Source: Rhodospirillales bacterium
GTDB taxonomy: Bacteria > Pseudomonadota > Alphaproteobacteria > Rhodospirillales > Casp-alpha2
Reading direction: 5' to 3'
NCBI GenBank assembly: GCA_023145215.1
Contig: JAGLED010000004.1
Location: 37,675 to 101,674 of the forward strand
DNA: 64,000 bases
Both the position numbers and the translations under genes were made by a program. Positions 44,418 to 53,918 of the stretch are shown piece by piece (position 1 is the first letter of the stretch; each line of letters begins with the position of its first letter). Under the pieces are notes generated by a model that was not told the DNA's origin, did no database searches, and was given only the letters and a program-made list of their open reading frames with translations.

Positions 44418-44961
44418 GGACACGAAACCCACCGTCAAGGTATGGGACCCGGTGGTACGTGTCTTTCACTGGTCCCTCGTCGGGGCGTTCGCCCTGGCAT
44501 GGCTGACCGGCGATGAGCTGGATCGCGTGCACGAAATTGCGGGTTACGTGATACTCGGTCTCGTCGCCGTTCGCCTGGTCTGGGGCGTGATCGGCCCGCG
44601 TTATGCCCGGTTCACGCAATTCGTGCCGGGCGTGCGCGGCTTCAGGGACTACCTCACGGATATCGGGAAAGGGCGCGAGCACCGTCACCTCGGTCATAAC
44701 CCGGCAGGCGGCGCCATGGTCGTCGCGCTGCTCCTGGCGCTCCTCGCCACAGGGGGCACGGGATGGATGATGACCCTCGACATGTTCTGGGGGTCCGAAT
44801 GGGTGGAGGAAGTACACGAAGTGATGGCGAACATGATGCTTGTGCTCGTCGGTCTGCATGTCGCGGGCGTGGCCGTGGTTAGTATCAGGCATCGTGAGAA
44901 CCTGGTTCGCGCGATGCTGACCGGCCGCAAACGGCCGCCAGCGCCGGGCGATATCGCCTGA
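44410..44961 (+). CDS. Cytochrome b561-type membrane haem protein
   Basis: 183 residues from ATG 44410 (MTEDTKPTVKVWDPVVRVFHW). Four helices carry the haem-ligand histidines of this family (RVFHWSLV, DRVHEIAGYV, EEVHEVMANMML, VGLHVAGVAVV). HLGHNPAGGAMVVALL is a conserved loop-helix block. It would pass electrons across the inner membrane to periplasmic acceptors. Coupled to the PepSY gene. A second paralog is at 53919-54617. Confidence 0.93.
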   Translation: MTEDTKPTVKVWDPVVRVFHWSLVGAFALAWLTGDELDRVHEIAGYVILGLVAVRLVWGVIGPRYARFTQFVPGVRGFRDYLTDIGKGREHRHLGHNPAGGAMVVALLLALLATGGTGWMMTLDMFWGSEWVEEVHEVMANMMLVLVGLHVAGVAVVSIRHRENLVRAMLTGRKRPPAPGDIA

Positions 44962-44998
44962 CACCCGGGCGCGATGACGGGAGCGCTCCGTCTCTCCC

Positions 44999-45029
44999 AA
45001 AAAAAGACCCCCTCCGGAAGGAGGGGGTC
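44999..45029 (-). terminator. Intrinsic terminator of the 51-aa gene
   Basis: A perfect 10-bp stem GACCCCCTCC / GGAGGGGGTC with a GGAA loop, followed on the minus strand by seven T residues. It lies 54 bases past the stop of the small gene at 45084, which supports that gene being transcribed. It may also stop b561 transcripts coming from the other side. Confidence 0.85.
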
Positions 45030-45083
45030 AGGGGGCAGGGTTTCTCGCTACAGGGGTGGTAGGAGAAGGGAGGCTCTCAAGCC

Positions 45084-45239
45084 TTAATCGTTGAGCCCGA
45101 GGGTGGGGCGAAGCCGGTGGAAGGCATCCCGCACCGCTTCGGCACGCAACCGGCGGCCCTGAATGACGGCCAGTTCGATGTCTTCCTGGCTGATGCTCTG
45201 TCTGCTACGGGCCTGGGCCAATCTCTGTTCGATACTCAT
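45084..45239 (-). CDS. 51-residue small protein, unknown, divergent from lysR
   Basis: Not in the ORF track. On the minus strand ATG 45239 is preceded by GAGGAA at 6 nt and encodes MSIEQRLAQARSRQSISQEDIELAVIQG..., ending GLND and TAA. The protein is helical, charged and cytoplasmic, with no Cys or membrane segment. It has a good ribosome site, a strong intrinsic terminator and sits head-to-head with a LysR-type regulator. Family not recognised; it resembles in size and context the DUF1127-like small proteins of Alphaproteobacteria but lacks their usual Arg motif. Confidence 0.7.
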   Translation of the reverse strand: MSIEQRLAQARSRQSISQEDIELAVIQGRRLRAEAVRDAFHRLRPTLGLND

Positions 45240-45386
45240 CTCAAATTCCTCTCGTCTCTGAATTCGTGGGCGGAACGCCGTGTTGTTCGTCCCGCGCTGT
45301 TGAGAACAAGGTATGAAATTTCCAAAAAAAGGATAATGCTCAAAAAAAGACTATGTTTCGTGAATAAAGTTCATTAATATCCGCGC

Positions 45387-46298
45387 ATGGATAGATTCGG
45401 AGAGATGGAAACGTTCGTCAGGGTCGTGGAAAGCGGTAGCTTTTCGCGCGCTGCGCGTGATCTGCATATGACACCTTCGGCGGTGTCGAAGATGATCGGC
45501 CGGCTCGAGGACCGCCTCGGCGTGCGCCTGTTAAGCCGGACTACCCGTAAACTCAGCCTGACCGAGGAGGGGCGCGCGTTCTATCAGCGCGTGACGCCGA
45601 TTTTGGCCGAGGTGGAGGAGGCGGAGGAGACGGTCTCGCTTTCGACCGCCGAGGCGCGCGGTGTGCTCAAGGTCAATTCCTCGACCGCGTTCGGACAATA
45701 CCAGATTGTGCCGCTGATTCCGGGGATGCTGGCAAAGTACCCGAGCCTTCAGGTGCAGCTCACCATGACCGACAGTATCGTCAATCTGGTGGAGGAAGGC
45801 TTCGACGTCTCGGTCCGGATCGGCACGTTGACGGATTCGTCGCTGATCGCCCGGAAACTGGGCGTTGCCCACCGTGTGCTCGTCGCGGCGCCGGCTTACC
45901 TTGAGCGCCACGGCGTGCCGACATGCCCCGAAGACCTCAAGGATCATGAGTGCCTGAAGCTCAGCATTCCGACGTCCCTCAACAAATGGGAATTCACCAC
46001 TGCCGACGGCCCGCGCACGGTCGAGGTCAAGGGCCGCTTCGAAGCCGACAACGCGATCGCGCTCCACGAAGCGGCGCTGGCCGGGATCGGCCTGTTCCGC
46101 GCCGCGAGCTTCGTGGTCGGCGACGACATCAAGGCCGGCAGGCTCGTCCCGGTGCTCGATCCCTTCGAGATCTCCGACGATCCCGGTATTTTTGCCGTCT
46201 GGCCGCATAATCGGAACCTGTCGGCCAAGGTGCGGGCCTTCGTCGACACGCTGGTCGACGCGTTCAGCCCGATCCCGCCGTGGGAGCGGGAAAACTGA
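45387..46298 (+). CDS. LysR-type transcriptional regulator
   Basis: 303 residues. The winged helix-turn-helix is at 1-62 (METFVRVVESGSFSRAARDLHMTPSAVSKMIGRLEDRLGVRLLSRTTRKLSLTEEG), and a periplasmic-binding-like effector domain follows (VNSSTAFGQYQIVPLIPGML; RIGTLTDSSLIARKLG). It is the CrgA/DmlR-type subgroup by its opening. It lies divergent from a 51-residue gene with 147 bases between, the usual layout for a LysR regulator and its target. The effector is unknown. Confidence 0.95.
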   Translation: MDRFGEMETFVRVVESGSFSRAARDLHMTPSAVSKMIGRLEDRLGVRLLSRTTRKLSLTEEGRAFYQRVTPILAEVEEAEETVSLSTAEARGVLKVNSSTAFGQYQIVPLIPGMLAKYPSLQVQLTMTDSIVNLVEEGFDVSVRIGTLTDSSLIARKLGVAHRVLVAAPAYLERHGVPTCPEDLKDHECLKLSIPTSLNKWEFTTADGPRTVEVKGRFEADNAIALHEAALAGIGLFRAASFVVGDDIKAGRLVPVLDPFEISDDPGIFAVWPHNRNLSAKVRAFVDTLVDAFSPIPPWEREN

Positions 46299-46324
46299 CG
46301 GGCGGTGAATTTCTCCGGCTAATC

Positions 46325-46393
46325 GTCACCCCGGCGCAGGCCGGGGGCCAGTTCTGAAAGAATTCTGGATTCCGGCTTTCGCCGGAATGACGG
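46325..46393. repeat. Intergenic palindromic repeat (CCGGAATGACG type)
   Basis: Contains CCAG/CTGG arms around CCAGTTCTGAAAGAATTCTGG and a hairpin ATTCCGGCTTTCGCCGGAAT followed by GACGG. This is the style of short palindromic repeats common between alphaproteobacterial genes. Only one full copy in the window. Confidence 0.55.
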
Positions 46394-46535
46394 CCCAAGC
46401 GGTTTTGTATTCCGTTTTGCCGCCGCGCATTGCTGCATTGCAAAATTTTCAGTGGCTTCCGGGCCGTGAAATGCTATCAACCGGACGCATTTGATGACGC
46501 AGTTATTCTAATCCCGCGTGCGGGCGGAGTGCACG

Positions 46536-47792
46536 ATGAACGATATCGATTCCGGCGCCCAGCAACAGGGGCGCTCAGACGAACAGACTCAAAAGCCGTC
46601 GAAACCGCGCGTCAAGCGGTCGATCGTGCTTGCCGTGCTGCTTGCCGTTGCGGCGGTGCTTTGGATCGCATCGGGGATGTTCGATGGCGACAGCACCCCG
46701 GAACAGGAAACCGTCGCCGAGCGGAACGCCCACGAACCCGAAGCCATCAAGGTCCGGGTGCACGATTTTACCGCCGTCGACCATCCGCGCATGCTGGTCG
46801 TTACCGGCCGCACCAACGCCATCAAGGATGCCGAGATCAAGGCCGAAACCGCCGGTCAGGTGATTGCACGCCCGGCCCGCAAGGGCACCGTGGTCGAGAA
46901 GGGGACGGTGCTGCTCGAACTCGCGATGGACGACCGGCTGGCGCGCCTGAAACAGGCGGAAGCCCGTGTCGGCGTCGCCAAAATCACCTATGAGGCGTCG
47001 AAGGACCTGCAGCGCAAGCAGTTCGAATCGCAGATCAAACTCGCCGAGAGCAACGCCGCCCTGGCCGAGGCCGAGGCCGAGCTGGCGGCAGTGAAGCTCG
47101 ATATCCAGCGCACCAAGATCCGTGCCCCCATCGACGGTTTCATCGACGAGCTGCTGCCGGGACCCGGCGACCGGGTCGAAGTCGGCGAGCAGGTAGCCGT
47201 CGTGGTCGACCTCGATCCGATGCGGGTCATCGCGTATGTCACCGAACGCGAGGTCGAGTATCTGCAGGTCGACGACCTGGCGACGATCCGCCTGCCGAGC
47301 GGGCGCGAGATCGGCGGCACCGTTCATTATATCTCCCGCGTCGCCAACGATGTGACGCGCGCGTTCCGGGTCGATGTCTGGGTCGACAACCCAAATCATT
47401 CGATTCCCGCCGGCATGACCGCCGAAGTCAGGTTCGACGGCGGCACCCGCATGGCGCACATGGTCCCGACATCGTCGCTGACCCTTGATGATCAGGGGCG
47501 GCTCGGCGTGCGCACGGTCACGGGCGGCGACACGGTCAAGTTCGTACCGGTCAAGCTGCTCGACGACACGACGGAAGGGGCCTGGGTGACGGGGCTGCCG
47601 GATACGGTCACCCTGATCACGGTCGGTCAGGAATTCGTCGTCGACGGTCAGAAGGTCACGCCGGTGAGACAGGGCGATCCATCCGCGCCGTCCGATGACG
47701 CTAAAGAGGCTCAACCCATCGAGCCCGCGCCGGCGACGGAACCGATGACGCCGAAATCGGCCGTGAACCCGGAGACGGGCGGAGCCAACTGA
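46536..47792 (+). CDS. RND efflux periplasmic adaptor (membrane fusion protein)
   Basis: 418 residues from ATG 46536 (MNDIDSGAQQQG); the track start is 6 codons earlier. A cytoplasmic N-terminus and one membrane anchor (SIVLAVLLAVAAVLWIASGM) come first. The split lipoyl halves (AETAGQVIARPARKGTVVEKGTVLLEL and IRAPIDGFIDELLPGPGDRVEVGEQV) flank a helical hairpin (~150-205). Beta-barrel and membrane-proximal domains follow, with a Pro-rich tail. It shares one base with the RND pump gene. No outer-membrane channel gene is next to it. Confidence 0.93.
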   Translation: MNDIDSGAQQQGRSDEQTQKPSKPRVKRSIVLAVLLAVAAVLWIASGMFDGDSTPEQETVAERNAHEPEAIKVRVHDFTAVDHPRMLVVTGRTNAIKDAEIKAETAGQVIARPARKGTVVEKGTVLLELAMDDRLARLKQAEARVGVAKITYEASKDLQRKQFESQIKLAESNAALAEAEAELAAVKLDIQRTKIRAPIDGFIDELLPGPGDRVEVGEQVAVVVDLDPMRVIAYVTEREVEYLQVDDLATIRLPSGREIGGTVHYISRVANDVTRAFRVDVWVDNPNHSIPAGMTAEVRFDGGTRMAHMVPTSSLTLDDQGRLGVRTVTGGDTVKFVPVKLLDDTTEGAWVTGLPDTVTLITVGQEFVVDGQKVTPVRQGDPSAPSDDAKEAQPIEPAPATEPMTPKSAVNPETGGAN

Positions 47793-50700
47793 TGAACGCG
47801 CTGATCGACGCCGCCGTCAGTCACAGCCGTACGGTTCTGGGCGGGCTCGTCCTGATCCTGCTGGCCGGAACGGTCGCCTTCAACGACATCCCGAAAGAGG
47901 CAGACCCGGACGTCAACATCCCCATCATTTACATCTCGATGCATCACGAGGGTATTTCCCCCGAAGACGCCGAGAGGCTTTTGATCCGCCCGATGGAGCA
48001 AGAGTTGCGCGCGCTCGAAGGGGTGAAAGAGATGCGTTCGACCGCCTACGAGGGCGGCGCCAATGTGACGATGGAATTCGACGCCGGTTTCGATGCCGAC
48101 GAAGCCCTGAGCGACGTCCGCGAAAAGGTCGATCAGGCGAAACCCGAACTCCCCGCCGAAACCGACGAGCCGGAAGTGCACGAGGTCAACTTCTCGCTGT
48201 TTCCGATCCTCGTCGTGACGCTTTCGGGCAATGTCCCCGAACGGACCTTGCAGCGACTGGCGCGCGACCTCAGGGACGAGATCGAGGGTATCTCGATGGT
48301 TCTCAAGGCCGAGATCGCCGGCGACCGTGAAGAGCTGGTGGAAGTCGTCATCGATCCGGTCGCGGTGGAAAGCTACGGCCTGTCGCCGACCGAGACGGTC
48401 GCCAGCGTCGGCAGCTCGAATTTGCTGGTCGCCGCCGGCGCACAGGACACCGGCCAGGGACGTTTCGCCGTCAAGGTGCCGGGCCTGTTCGAAAGCGTCG
48501 AAGACATCGCCTCGATGCCGGTCAAGGTCGATGGCGACAGCACCATCGTGCTGGGCGATATCGCCGAGATCCGCAGGGGCTTCAAGGACCCGACGACGTT
48601 CGCGCGCGTCGACGGCCACCCGGCGGTGGCGTTGGAGGTTTCCAAACGCACGGGTGAGAACATCATCGAAACGGTCGAAGCCGTGCGCCGCGTCGTCGAG
48701 GCGGAGCGCGAGGCCTGGACCGACACCATGCGCGACGCCATCAAGGTCGAATACCTTCAGGATAAATCCGACGACATCCGCCTGATGCTGACCGATCTGC
48801 AGAACAACGTTTTGTCCGCCATCGTGCTGGTGATGGTGATCGTCGTCGCCGCGCTGGGACTTCGGACCGCGGGGCTGGTGGGCATCGCCATTCCGGGCTC
48901 GTTCCTGACCGCCATCCTGGTGCTCTACACGGTCGGGATGACGGTCAACATCGTCGTCCTGTTCAGCTTGATCCTGGCCGTCGGCATGCTGGTCGACGGC
49001 GCCATCGTGGTCACGGAATACGCGGATCGGAAAATGACCGAGGGCGAGACCAAGCGGGACGCCTATACCCTTGCCGCCAAGCGTATGGCGTGGCCGATCA
49101 TCGCGTCCACCGCCACGACCCTGGCGGCGTTCCTGCCGCTCGTTTTCTGGCCCGGCGTCGTCGGGGAGTTCATGAAGTTCCTTCCCATCACGCTTCTGAT
49201 GACGCTGACCGCGTCGCTGGCGATGGCGCTGATCTTCGTACCGACACTCGGCGCGCAGCTCGGCAAGCCGGGCGGCGCGGTGGATCGGGAGCTGATGCGT
49301 GAGCTGGCGGCGTCGTCGAAGTTCAGGACGGATAATCTCTCCGGCGGGACGGGCTGGTACGTGCGCGTTCTCGACGGGGCGCTCAGGCATCCGGTTAAAA
49401 TTCTCCTCGCCGCCCTGGCGCTGCTGATCGGCGTGCAGATGGCCTACGCCCAGTTCGGCAAGGGCGTCGAGTTCTTCCCCGAGGTCGAACCGGAACTCGC
49501 CAAGCTGCAGGTTCGTGCGCGCGGCAACCTGTCGGTGTGGGAGCAGTACGACATCATGAAGCTGGTCGAGCGCCGCATCCTCGACGTGCATGGCGTGCGC
49601 GACATCTATACGCGCGTCGGCAAGAGCGAACAGTCCGACGACGCCGAGGACATCATCGGCGAGCTGACGCTCGAGTTCGAGGAATGGGATCAGCGCCGCA
49701 AGGCGTCCGTGATCCTCGAAGAAGTCGCGGAAAAGACCAACGATATCGCCGGCATCTTCATCGACCGCCGGACCGCCGAAGCGGGCCCGCCGGTCGGCAA
49801 GGACGTGCAGGTCGAATTTTCCAGCCGCAACGTCGATCTTCTGGCGCCGGCGGCGGCCAAGCTGCGTGCGTACATCGAAAATGACGGCCAGTACGAGAAT
49901 ATCGAGGACAGCCGCCCGTTGCCGGGGATCGAGTTCGAAATCGTCGTCGACCGCGCCCAGGCCGCCAAGTACGACGCCAACATCGAGATCGTCGGCCGCG
50001 CCATCCAGCTGACGACCAACGGCCTCAAGCTCGGCGAGTACCGTCCCGACGACGCGGACGACGAGATCGACGTAAGGGCGCGCTATCCGGAACGCTTCCG
50101 CACCCTCGATCAGTTGCAGGAAATGCGCATCGCCACCCAGGGCAGTCAGCAGGGCAATCAGTCGGTGCCGATTTCGAACTTCGTGACCGTGACGGCAAAG
50201 CAGAAGACCGGCACATTGCACCGGACCGACACGCGCCGCGTGATGTCGGTGAAGGCGGATGTGGTCGAAGGCGTGCTCGTCGACAAGAAAGTCAAAGATG
50301 TACAGAAGTGGATATCGGAGGCCGGTTTCGATCCGCGCGTCAGTGTCCGCTTCAAGGGCGAGGACGAGGAACAGAAAAAGGCGCAGGACTTCCTGGTCAA
50401 GGCGTTCGGCGTGGCGCTGTTCCTGATGGCGCTGATCCTTGTCACCCAGTTCAACAGCTTCTATTCGGCGTTCCTGATCCTGTCGGCCGTCATCATGTCG
50501 ACCATCGGCGTGTTTATCGGTCTGTTGATCACCGGGCAGCCGTTCGGCGTCGTGATGAGCGGGATCGGCGTGATCGCGCTGGCGGGTATCGTCGTCAACA
50601 ACAACATCGTCCTGATCGACACCTTCGACCGGTTGAAGCTTGAATCGGCGTCGATCCGTGACGCGATCCTGAAAACAGGCGCGCAGCGTTTGCGTCCGGT

Positions 50701-50959
50701 GTTGCTGACGACGGTGACGACGATCCTCGGCCTGATGCCGATGGTGCTCGGGGTCAACATCGATTTCGTGAACAGAAGCGTGAACATCGGCGCGCCGTCG
50801 ACGCAGTGGTGGACGCAGCTTTCGACGGCCATCGTCTTCGGCCTCGCGTTCGCGACGGTGCTCACGTTGATCGTCACGCCCTCGGCCCTGATGCTGAGGG
50901 GCAACGTGGCCGCTTGGCGGGCACGGCGGAAAGAACGCAAGCAGGCGCAGGCGGCCTGA
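47792..50959 (+). CDS. RND efflux transporter (AcrB/HAE1-like)
   Basis: 1055 residues, the usual RND length. TM1 (VLGGLVLILLAGTVAFNDIPKEADPDVNIPIIYI) is followed by a porter domain. TM2-TM6 include the proton-relay acidic region in LILAVGMLVDGAIVVTEYADR (an Asp in TM4 with a non-canonical neighbour rather than the AcrB DD pair). A second porter half and TM8-TM12 follow (GVIALAGIVVNNNIVLIDTFDR; GLMPMVLGVNIDF). It would export hydrophobic compounds with the adaptor encoded upstream. The long 1101-aa ORF on the opposite strand (47711-51016) is a shadow. Confidence 0.94.
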   Translation: MNALIDAAVSHSRTVLGGLVLILLAGTVAFNDIPKEADPDVNIPIIYISMHHEGISPEDAERLLIRPMEQELRALEGVKEMRSTAYEGGANVTMEFDAGFDADEALSDVREKVDQAKPELPAETDEPEVHEVNFSLFPILVVTLSGNVPERTLQRLARDLRDEIEGISMVLKAEIAGDREELVEVVIDPVAVESYGLSPTETVASVGSSNLLVAAGAQDTGQGRFAVKVPGLFESVEDIASMPVKVDGDSTIVLGDIAEIRRGFKDPTTFARVDGHPAVALEVSKRTGENIIETVEAVRRVVEAEREAWTDTMRDAIKVEYLQDKSDDIRLMLTDLQNNVLSAIVLVMVIVVAALGLRTAGLVGIAIPGSFLTAILVLYTVGMTVNIVVLFSLILAVGMLVDGAIVVTEYADRKMTEGETKRDAYTLAAKRMAWPIIASTATTLAAFLPLVFWPGVVGEFMKFLPITLLMTLTASLAMALIFVPTLGAQLGKPGGAVDRELMRELAASSKFRTDNLSGGTGWYVRVLDGALRHPVKILLAALALLIGVQMAYAQFGKGVEFFPEVEPELAKLQVRARGNLSVWEQYDIMKLVERRILDVHGVRDIYTRVGKSEQSDDAEDIIGELTLEFEEWDQRRKASVILEEVAEKTNDIAGIFIDRRTAEAGPPVGKDVQVEFSSRNVDLLAPAAAKLRAYIENDGQYENIEDSRPLPGIEFEIVVDRAQAAKYDANIEIVGRAIQLTTNGLKLGEYRPDDADDEIDVRARYPERFRTLDQLQEMRIATQGSQQGNQSVPISNFVTVTAKQKTGTLHRTDTRRVMSVKADVVEGVLVDKKVKDVQKWISEAGFDPRVSVRFKGEDEEQKKAQDFLVKAFGVALFLMALILVTQFNSFYSAFLILSAVIMSTIGVFIGLLITGQPFGVVMSGIGVIALAGIVVNNNIVLIDTFDRLKLESASIRDAILKTGAQRLRPVLLTTVTTILGLMPMVLGVNIDFVNRSVNIGAPSTQWWTQLSTAIVFGLAFATVLTLIVTPSALMLRGNVAAWRARRKERKQAQAA

Positions 50960-50976
50960 TCTTTCCCCCATTATCA

Positions 50977-51080
50977 CTTCATCGTTTCCCGGCCTTGAGC
51001 CGGGATCTATTTTCAATCTGCGGTCGTTAGATGAATGGGTCCCGGGTCGCGGCGGCGCTGCCGCCTTCCCCGGGAGACAC
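50977..51080. repeat. Intergenic palindromic region (CCCGGC...GCCGGG type)
   Basis: CATCGTTTCCCGGCCTTGAGCCGGGATC and GGGTCCCGGGTCGCGGCGGCGCTGCCGCC form hairpins between the convergent RND pump and pssA genes. These resemble common alphaproteobacterial intergenic repeats. It could also act as a bidirectional transcription stop. Confidence 0.5.
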
Positions 51081-51100
51081 GTTGCTTTGAGGCGGGAATT

Positions 51101-51973
51101 TTAAGCGCGCGGCTCACTGACCGCGTTTTCGCCGTCGTCGTCGTCATCCTCGATTTCGTGCTCGTCTTCCGGCGGCAGGCCGGCGGCGTCGCGCGCCAGC
51201 AGACGCTTGTAGCGCCGGATCGAGACCGGGATCAGGCAGATGTAGACGATCAGGATCACCGCCAGCGTCCACCACGGCGCCGACACGATGAACGTCACCC
51301 CGACGGCGATGGTGATCATCACGGGCAGGAACCAGGCGCGCGGAATGCGCGACGTCTTGAATGAGAACGTCGGAATCTTGGAGATCAGCATCGCCCCCGA
51401 CGCGAGCATCCAGATCGCCACCGTGCCCGGATTGCGGAAGAAGTCGTCGCCGAGGTTGATCGACATGATCAGCGGCAGCAGCACCAGACCCGCGCCGGCG
51501 GGGGCAGGGACACCGGTAAAGAACTGTCCGGCCCAGTTGGGCTTGTCCGGGTCCTCGAGCGCGACGTTGAAGCGCGCGAGCCTGAGACCGCAGCACATCG
51601 CGAACAACATGCAGACGATCCAGCCCCAACGGCCGGCGTCCTGCATCGCCCACAGGTAAAGGATCAGCGCCGGGCACACCCCGAAACATACAAAGTCGGA
51701 AAGCGAGTCCAACTCGGCGCCGAACTTGCTGGCGCCCTTCAACAGTCTGGCGACCCGGCCGTCGAGCGCGTCCAGAAGGGCCGCGACGGCGACCGCCATG
51801 GCGGCGAATTCCCATTGGTCCTGAAGCGCGAACCTGACCGACGTCAGCCCCGACGCGAGCCCCATCAGGGTCAGCATGTTGGGGATCAGCTTGTTCAGGC
51901 TCATCACGCGGATGCCGCGCGGCTTGGGCCCGGTCCCCGTGGTTTCTGTCGCGTCTTCCGGTGTGTCGGCCAT
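51101..51973 (-). CDS. pssA: CDP-diacylglycerol-serine O-phosphatidyltransferase
   Basis: Makes phosphatidylserine from CDP-diacylglycerol and serine. 290 residues. The CDP-alcohol phosphotransferase signature D-x2-D-G-x2-A-R-x8-G-x3-D-x3-D is fully readable (DALDGRVARLLKGASKFGAE followed by LDSLSDF). About eight membrane helices, and an acidic C-terminal tail (EHEIEDDDDDGENAV). The start lies one base after the psd stop, so the two genes form one unit and together make phosphatidylethanolamine. Confidence 0.96.
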   Translation of the reverse strand: MADTPEDATETTGTGPKPRGIRVMSLNKLIPNMLTLMGLASGLTSVRFALQDQWEFAAMAVAVAALLDALDGRVARLLKGASKFGAELDSLSDFVCFGVCPALILYLWAMQDAGRWGWIVCMLFAMCCGLRLARFNVALEDPDKPNWAGQFFTGVPAPAGAGLVLLPLIMSINLGDDFFRNPGTVAIWMLASGAMLISKIPTFSFKTSRIPRAWFLPVMITIAVGVTFIVSAPWWTLAVILIVYICLIPVSIRRYKRLLARDAAGLPPEDEHEIEDDDDDGENAVSEPRA

Positions 51974-51974
51974 A

Positions 51975-52661
51975 TTAGCGGACCTCGCCCTCGAGCGGTT
52001 CTCCGTTGCGTTTCAAATCGGCGATCACGGTCTCACCGGCGACGGTGGTCTGACCCTCGATCACCAGCGGCTGCACGCCGTCGGGCAGATAGATATCGAC
52101 CCTTGAGCCGAAACGGATCAGGCCGAAACGTTCGCCCGCGTGCAATTCGGCGCCGGTTTCAACGTAGCACAGGATGCGCCGGGCCACGAGGCCGGCAATC
52201 TGCACGAAGGCGATCTCGGTGCCGTCGTCTTTCTTGACCTTGAGGGACATGCGTTCGTTGAACTCGCTCGCCTTGTCCAGCGATGCGTTGAAAAACCGGC
52301 CCGGGCGGTAGTGCTTGGCGCTGACGATGCCGGTGATGGGCGAGCGGTTCACATGCACGTTGAAGACGTTCATGAACACAGCGACCCGGGTCATCGGCTC
52401 GGTGCCCATATCCAGCTCCGGCGGCGGCGGCGCCTTGATGACCGATTGAACGACCCCGTCGGCGGGGCAGATCACGAGGTTCTCGTCTTTCGGCGTGATG
52501 CGGTCGGGATCGCGGAAGAAATAGACGCACCACGCGGTCAGGATGCCGCCGATGACGCCGAGCGGCTCCCACCATGCGTACAGCAGCACCGCCGCGACGG
52601 CGAACGCCGCGATAAAGGGGTATCCCGCCTTGTTGATCGGGACGAGGACGATTTTCAGCAA
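51975..52661 (-). CDS. psd: Phosphatidylserine decarboxylase, short form
   Basis: 228 residues from TTG 52661, with AGGAG 8 nt upstream. Membrane-associated N-terminus ([18 protein letters not shown]), then [21 protein letters not shown] and the self-cleavage/pyruvoyl site FGSRVD ([13 protein letters not shown]), as in the short archaeal/alphaproteobacterial-type enzymes. Produces phosphatidylethanolamine from the PssA product. psd is the first gene and pssA the second. Confidence 0.95.
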   Translation of the reverse strand: MLKIVLVPINKAGYPFIAAFAVAAVLLYAWWEPLGVIGGILTAWCVYFFRDPDRITPKDENLVICPADGVVQSVIKAPPPPELDMGTEPMTRVAVFMNVFNVHVNRSPITGIVSAKHYRPGRFFNASLDKASEFNERMSLKVKKDDGTEIAFVQIAGLVARRILCYVETGAELHAGERFGLIRFGSRVDIYLPDGVQPLVIEGQTTVAGETVIADLKRNGEPLEGEVR

Positions 52662-52698
52662 AGCCCGGCTCCTGGTTGATTCAACGCGTCGTCGACTG

Positions 52699-53751
52699 TC
52701 AGTTGACGTTCGGTATCTCGAAAACCTGACCCGGGTATATCAAATCCGGGTCGACAATCCGACCCTTATTCGCCTGGAAAATCTGGGTGTAGGAAAAACC
52801 CGACCCATAGACGCGCCGGGCGATCCGCCAGAGCGAATTCCCCGGCTGCACCAGAACGTACGTGCCCTCGGCCATCGCTTTCAGGTCTTCGGCGCGCGAG
52901 AACGGGTATTCGACCCGCGCGATGACTTTGCCCCCGTCGCCGACCTGGTCGGCACGCAGCGTGTACAGGCCCGGCGGGATCAGTTGGTCGGGCCGCACCG
53001 TCCACTGGCCGTCGTCGTCCGACGTTGTGCGCGCGATCAATTCGCCGTCCAGATAAAGCTGCACGGTCGCGCCCTTGGGGGCGCCGCCGCCGACGATCAC
53101 GTGCCCCTTGGTGTCGTAATCGAGGGTGTCGATGGTAAGTGGGAATTCCGAGCGGTCGACCGGCCCGGCCGGATTCTGAATGATCTTGGTCGGCGCGTTG
53201 GCGGCTTTCGGGAATTTCAGCACCATCGCCTGTTTTTGCTCGGGCGCACCCGGGGCCTGCGTGCGGTCCGGTACCGCGATCACGACATCTTCGGCGGATG
53301 CGATTTCCTTGCCACCCTTGGTGATCGCTTGCAGCGACAGTTTACGCGAGCCGGGATCGAGCGGCTGATCGGGCACGAACACCCATTCGCCGCGTTCGTC
53401 CGCCTTGACCTTGCCGATCATCGTATCGCCGTCGAGGATCCGGACCTCGCTGCCGGGCGGTGCGTTGCCGGCGATCACCGTATCGCCTTCCGGGTTGACG
53501 CGAACGACGTCGAACGACGGCGCGCGGGCGGCACCCGGATCCGAAGCCGGCTCTGGCGATGCGCCGGCCTGGCCTTCCGGTTTGGGTTGCGCGGTATCGG
53601 TTTCGGCGCTCTTCGGCTGTTCCTCGGACGCGGCTTCCGGTTCTTTCGCCGTGATTTCCTCGCGCCACGCGAATTCGTTCAGGCCGATCGCGGCGGCGAT
53701 GGCGGCGAGACCCAGCAGGACAAGAAGGATCGGTGTTCTGGACATCGACAT
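52699..53751 (-). CDS. Envelope protein with Ig-like repeats and C-terminal LysM domain
   Basis: 350 residues. N-terminal membrane anchor or signal ([17 protein letters not shown]), a Glu/Pro-rich linker, two Ig-like or Big-type beta modules ([44 protein letters not shown]) and a C-terminal LysM ([20 protein letters not shown]...YPGQVFEIP) that would bind peptidoglycan. Proteins of this composition are common in Rhodospirillales. Function beyond wall binding is unknown. It sits 37 bases upstream of psd on the same strand and may be cotranscribed. Confidence 0.9.
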   Translation of the reverse strand: MSMSRTPILLVLLGLAAIAAAIGLNEFAWREEITAKEPEAASEEQPKSAETDTAQPKPEGQAGASPEPASDPGAARAPSFDVVRVNPEGDTVIAGNAPPGSEVRILDGDTMIGKVKADERGEWVFVPDQPLDPGSRKLSLQAITKGGKEIASAEDVVIAVPDRTQAPGAPEQKQAMVLKFPKAANAPTKIIQNPAGPVDRSEFPLTIDTLDYDTKGHVIVGGGAPKGATVQLYLDGELIARTTSDDDGQWTVRPDQLIPPGLYTLRADQVGDGGKVIARVEYPFSRAEDLKAMAEGTYVLVQPGNSLWRIARRVYGSGFSYTQIFQANKGRIVDPDLIYPGQVFEIPNVN

Positions 53752-53918
53752 TTGATTGCCACATTTACGCGTGACGTGAAAGAAATAGATGCAGAACCGC
53801 GCCGTTCACACGTCTTGAGCGGCCGTCATGTTCGAGACCGATAACATGAAGGTGATTGGATAATCTGCGGGTTTTTGGCAGGTTTGCGGCAGTGAAATTT
53901 CGAATTACGGAGGTGACG

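Noticed and set aside
47711-51016. 1101-residue ORF on the minus strand opposite the RND pump
   Set aside because: It mirrors the codon pattern of the RND transporter, has a His/Arg/Asp-rich composition typical of antisense shadow frames and matches no family; the plus strand shows full RND motifs.
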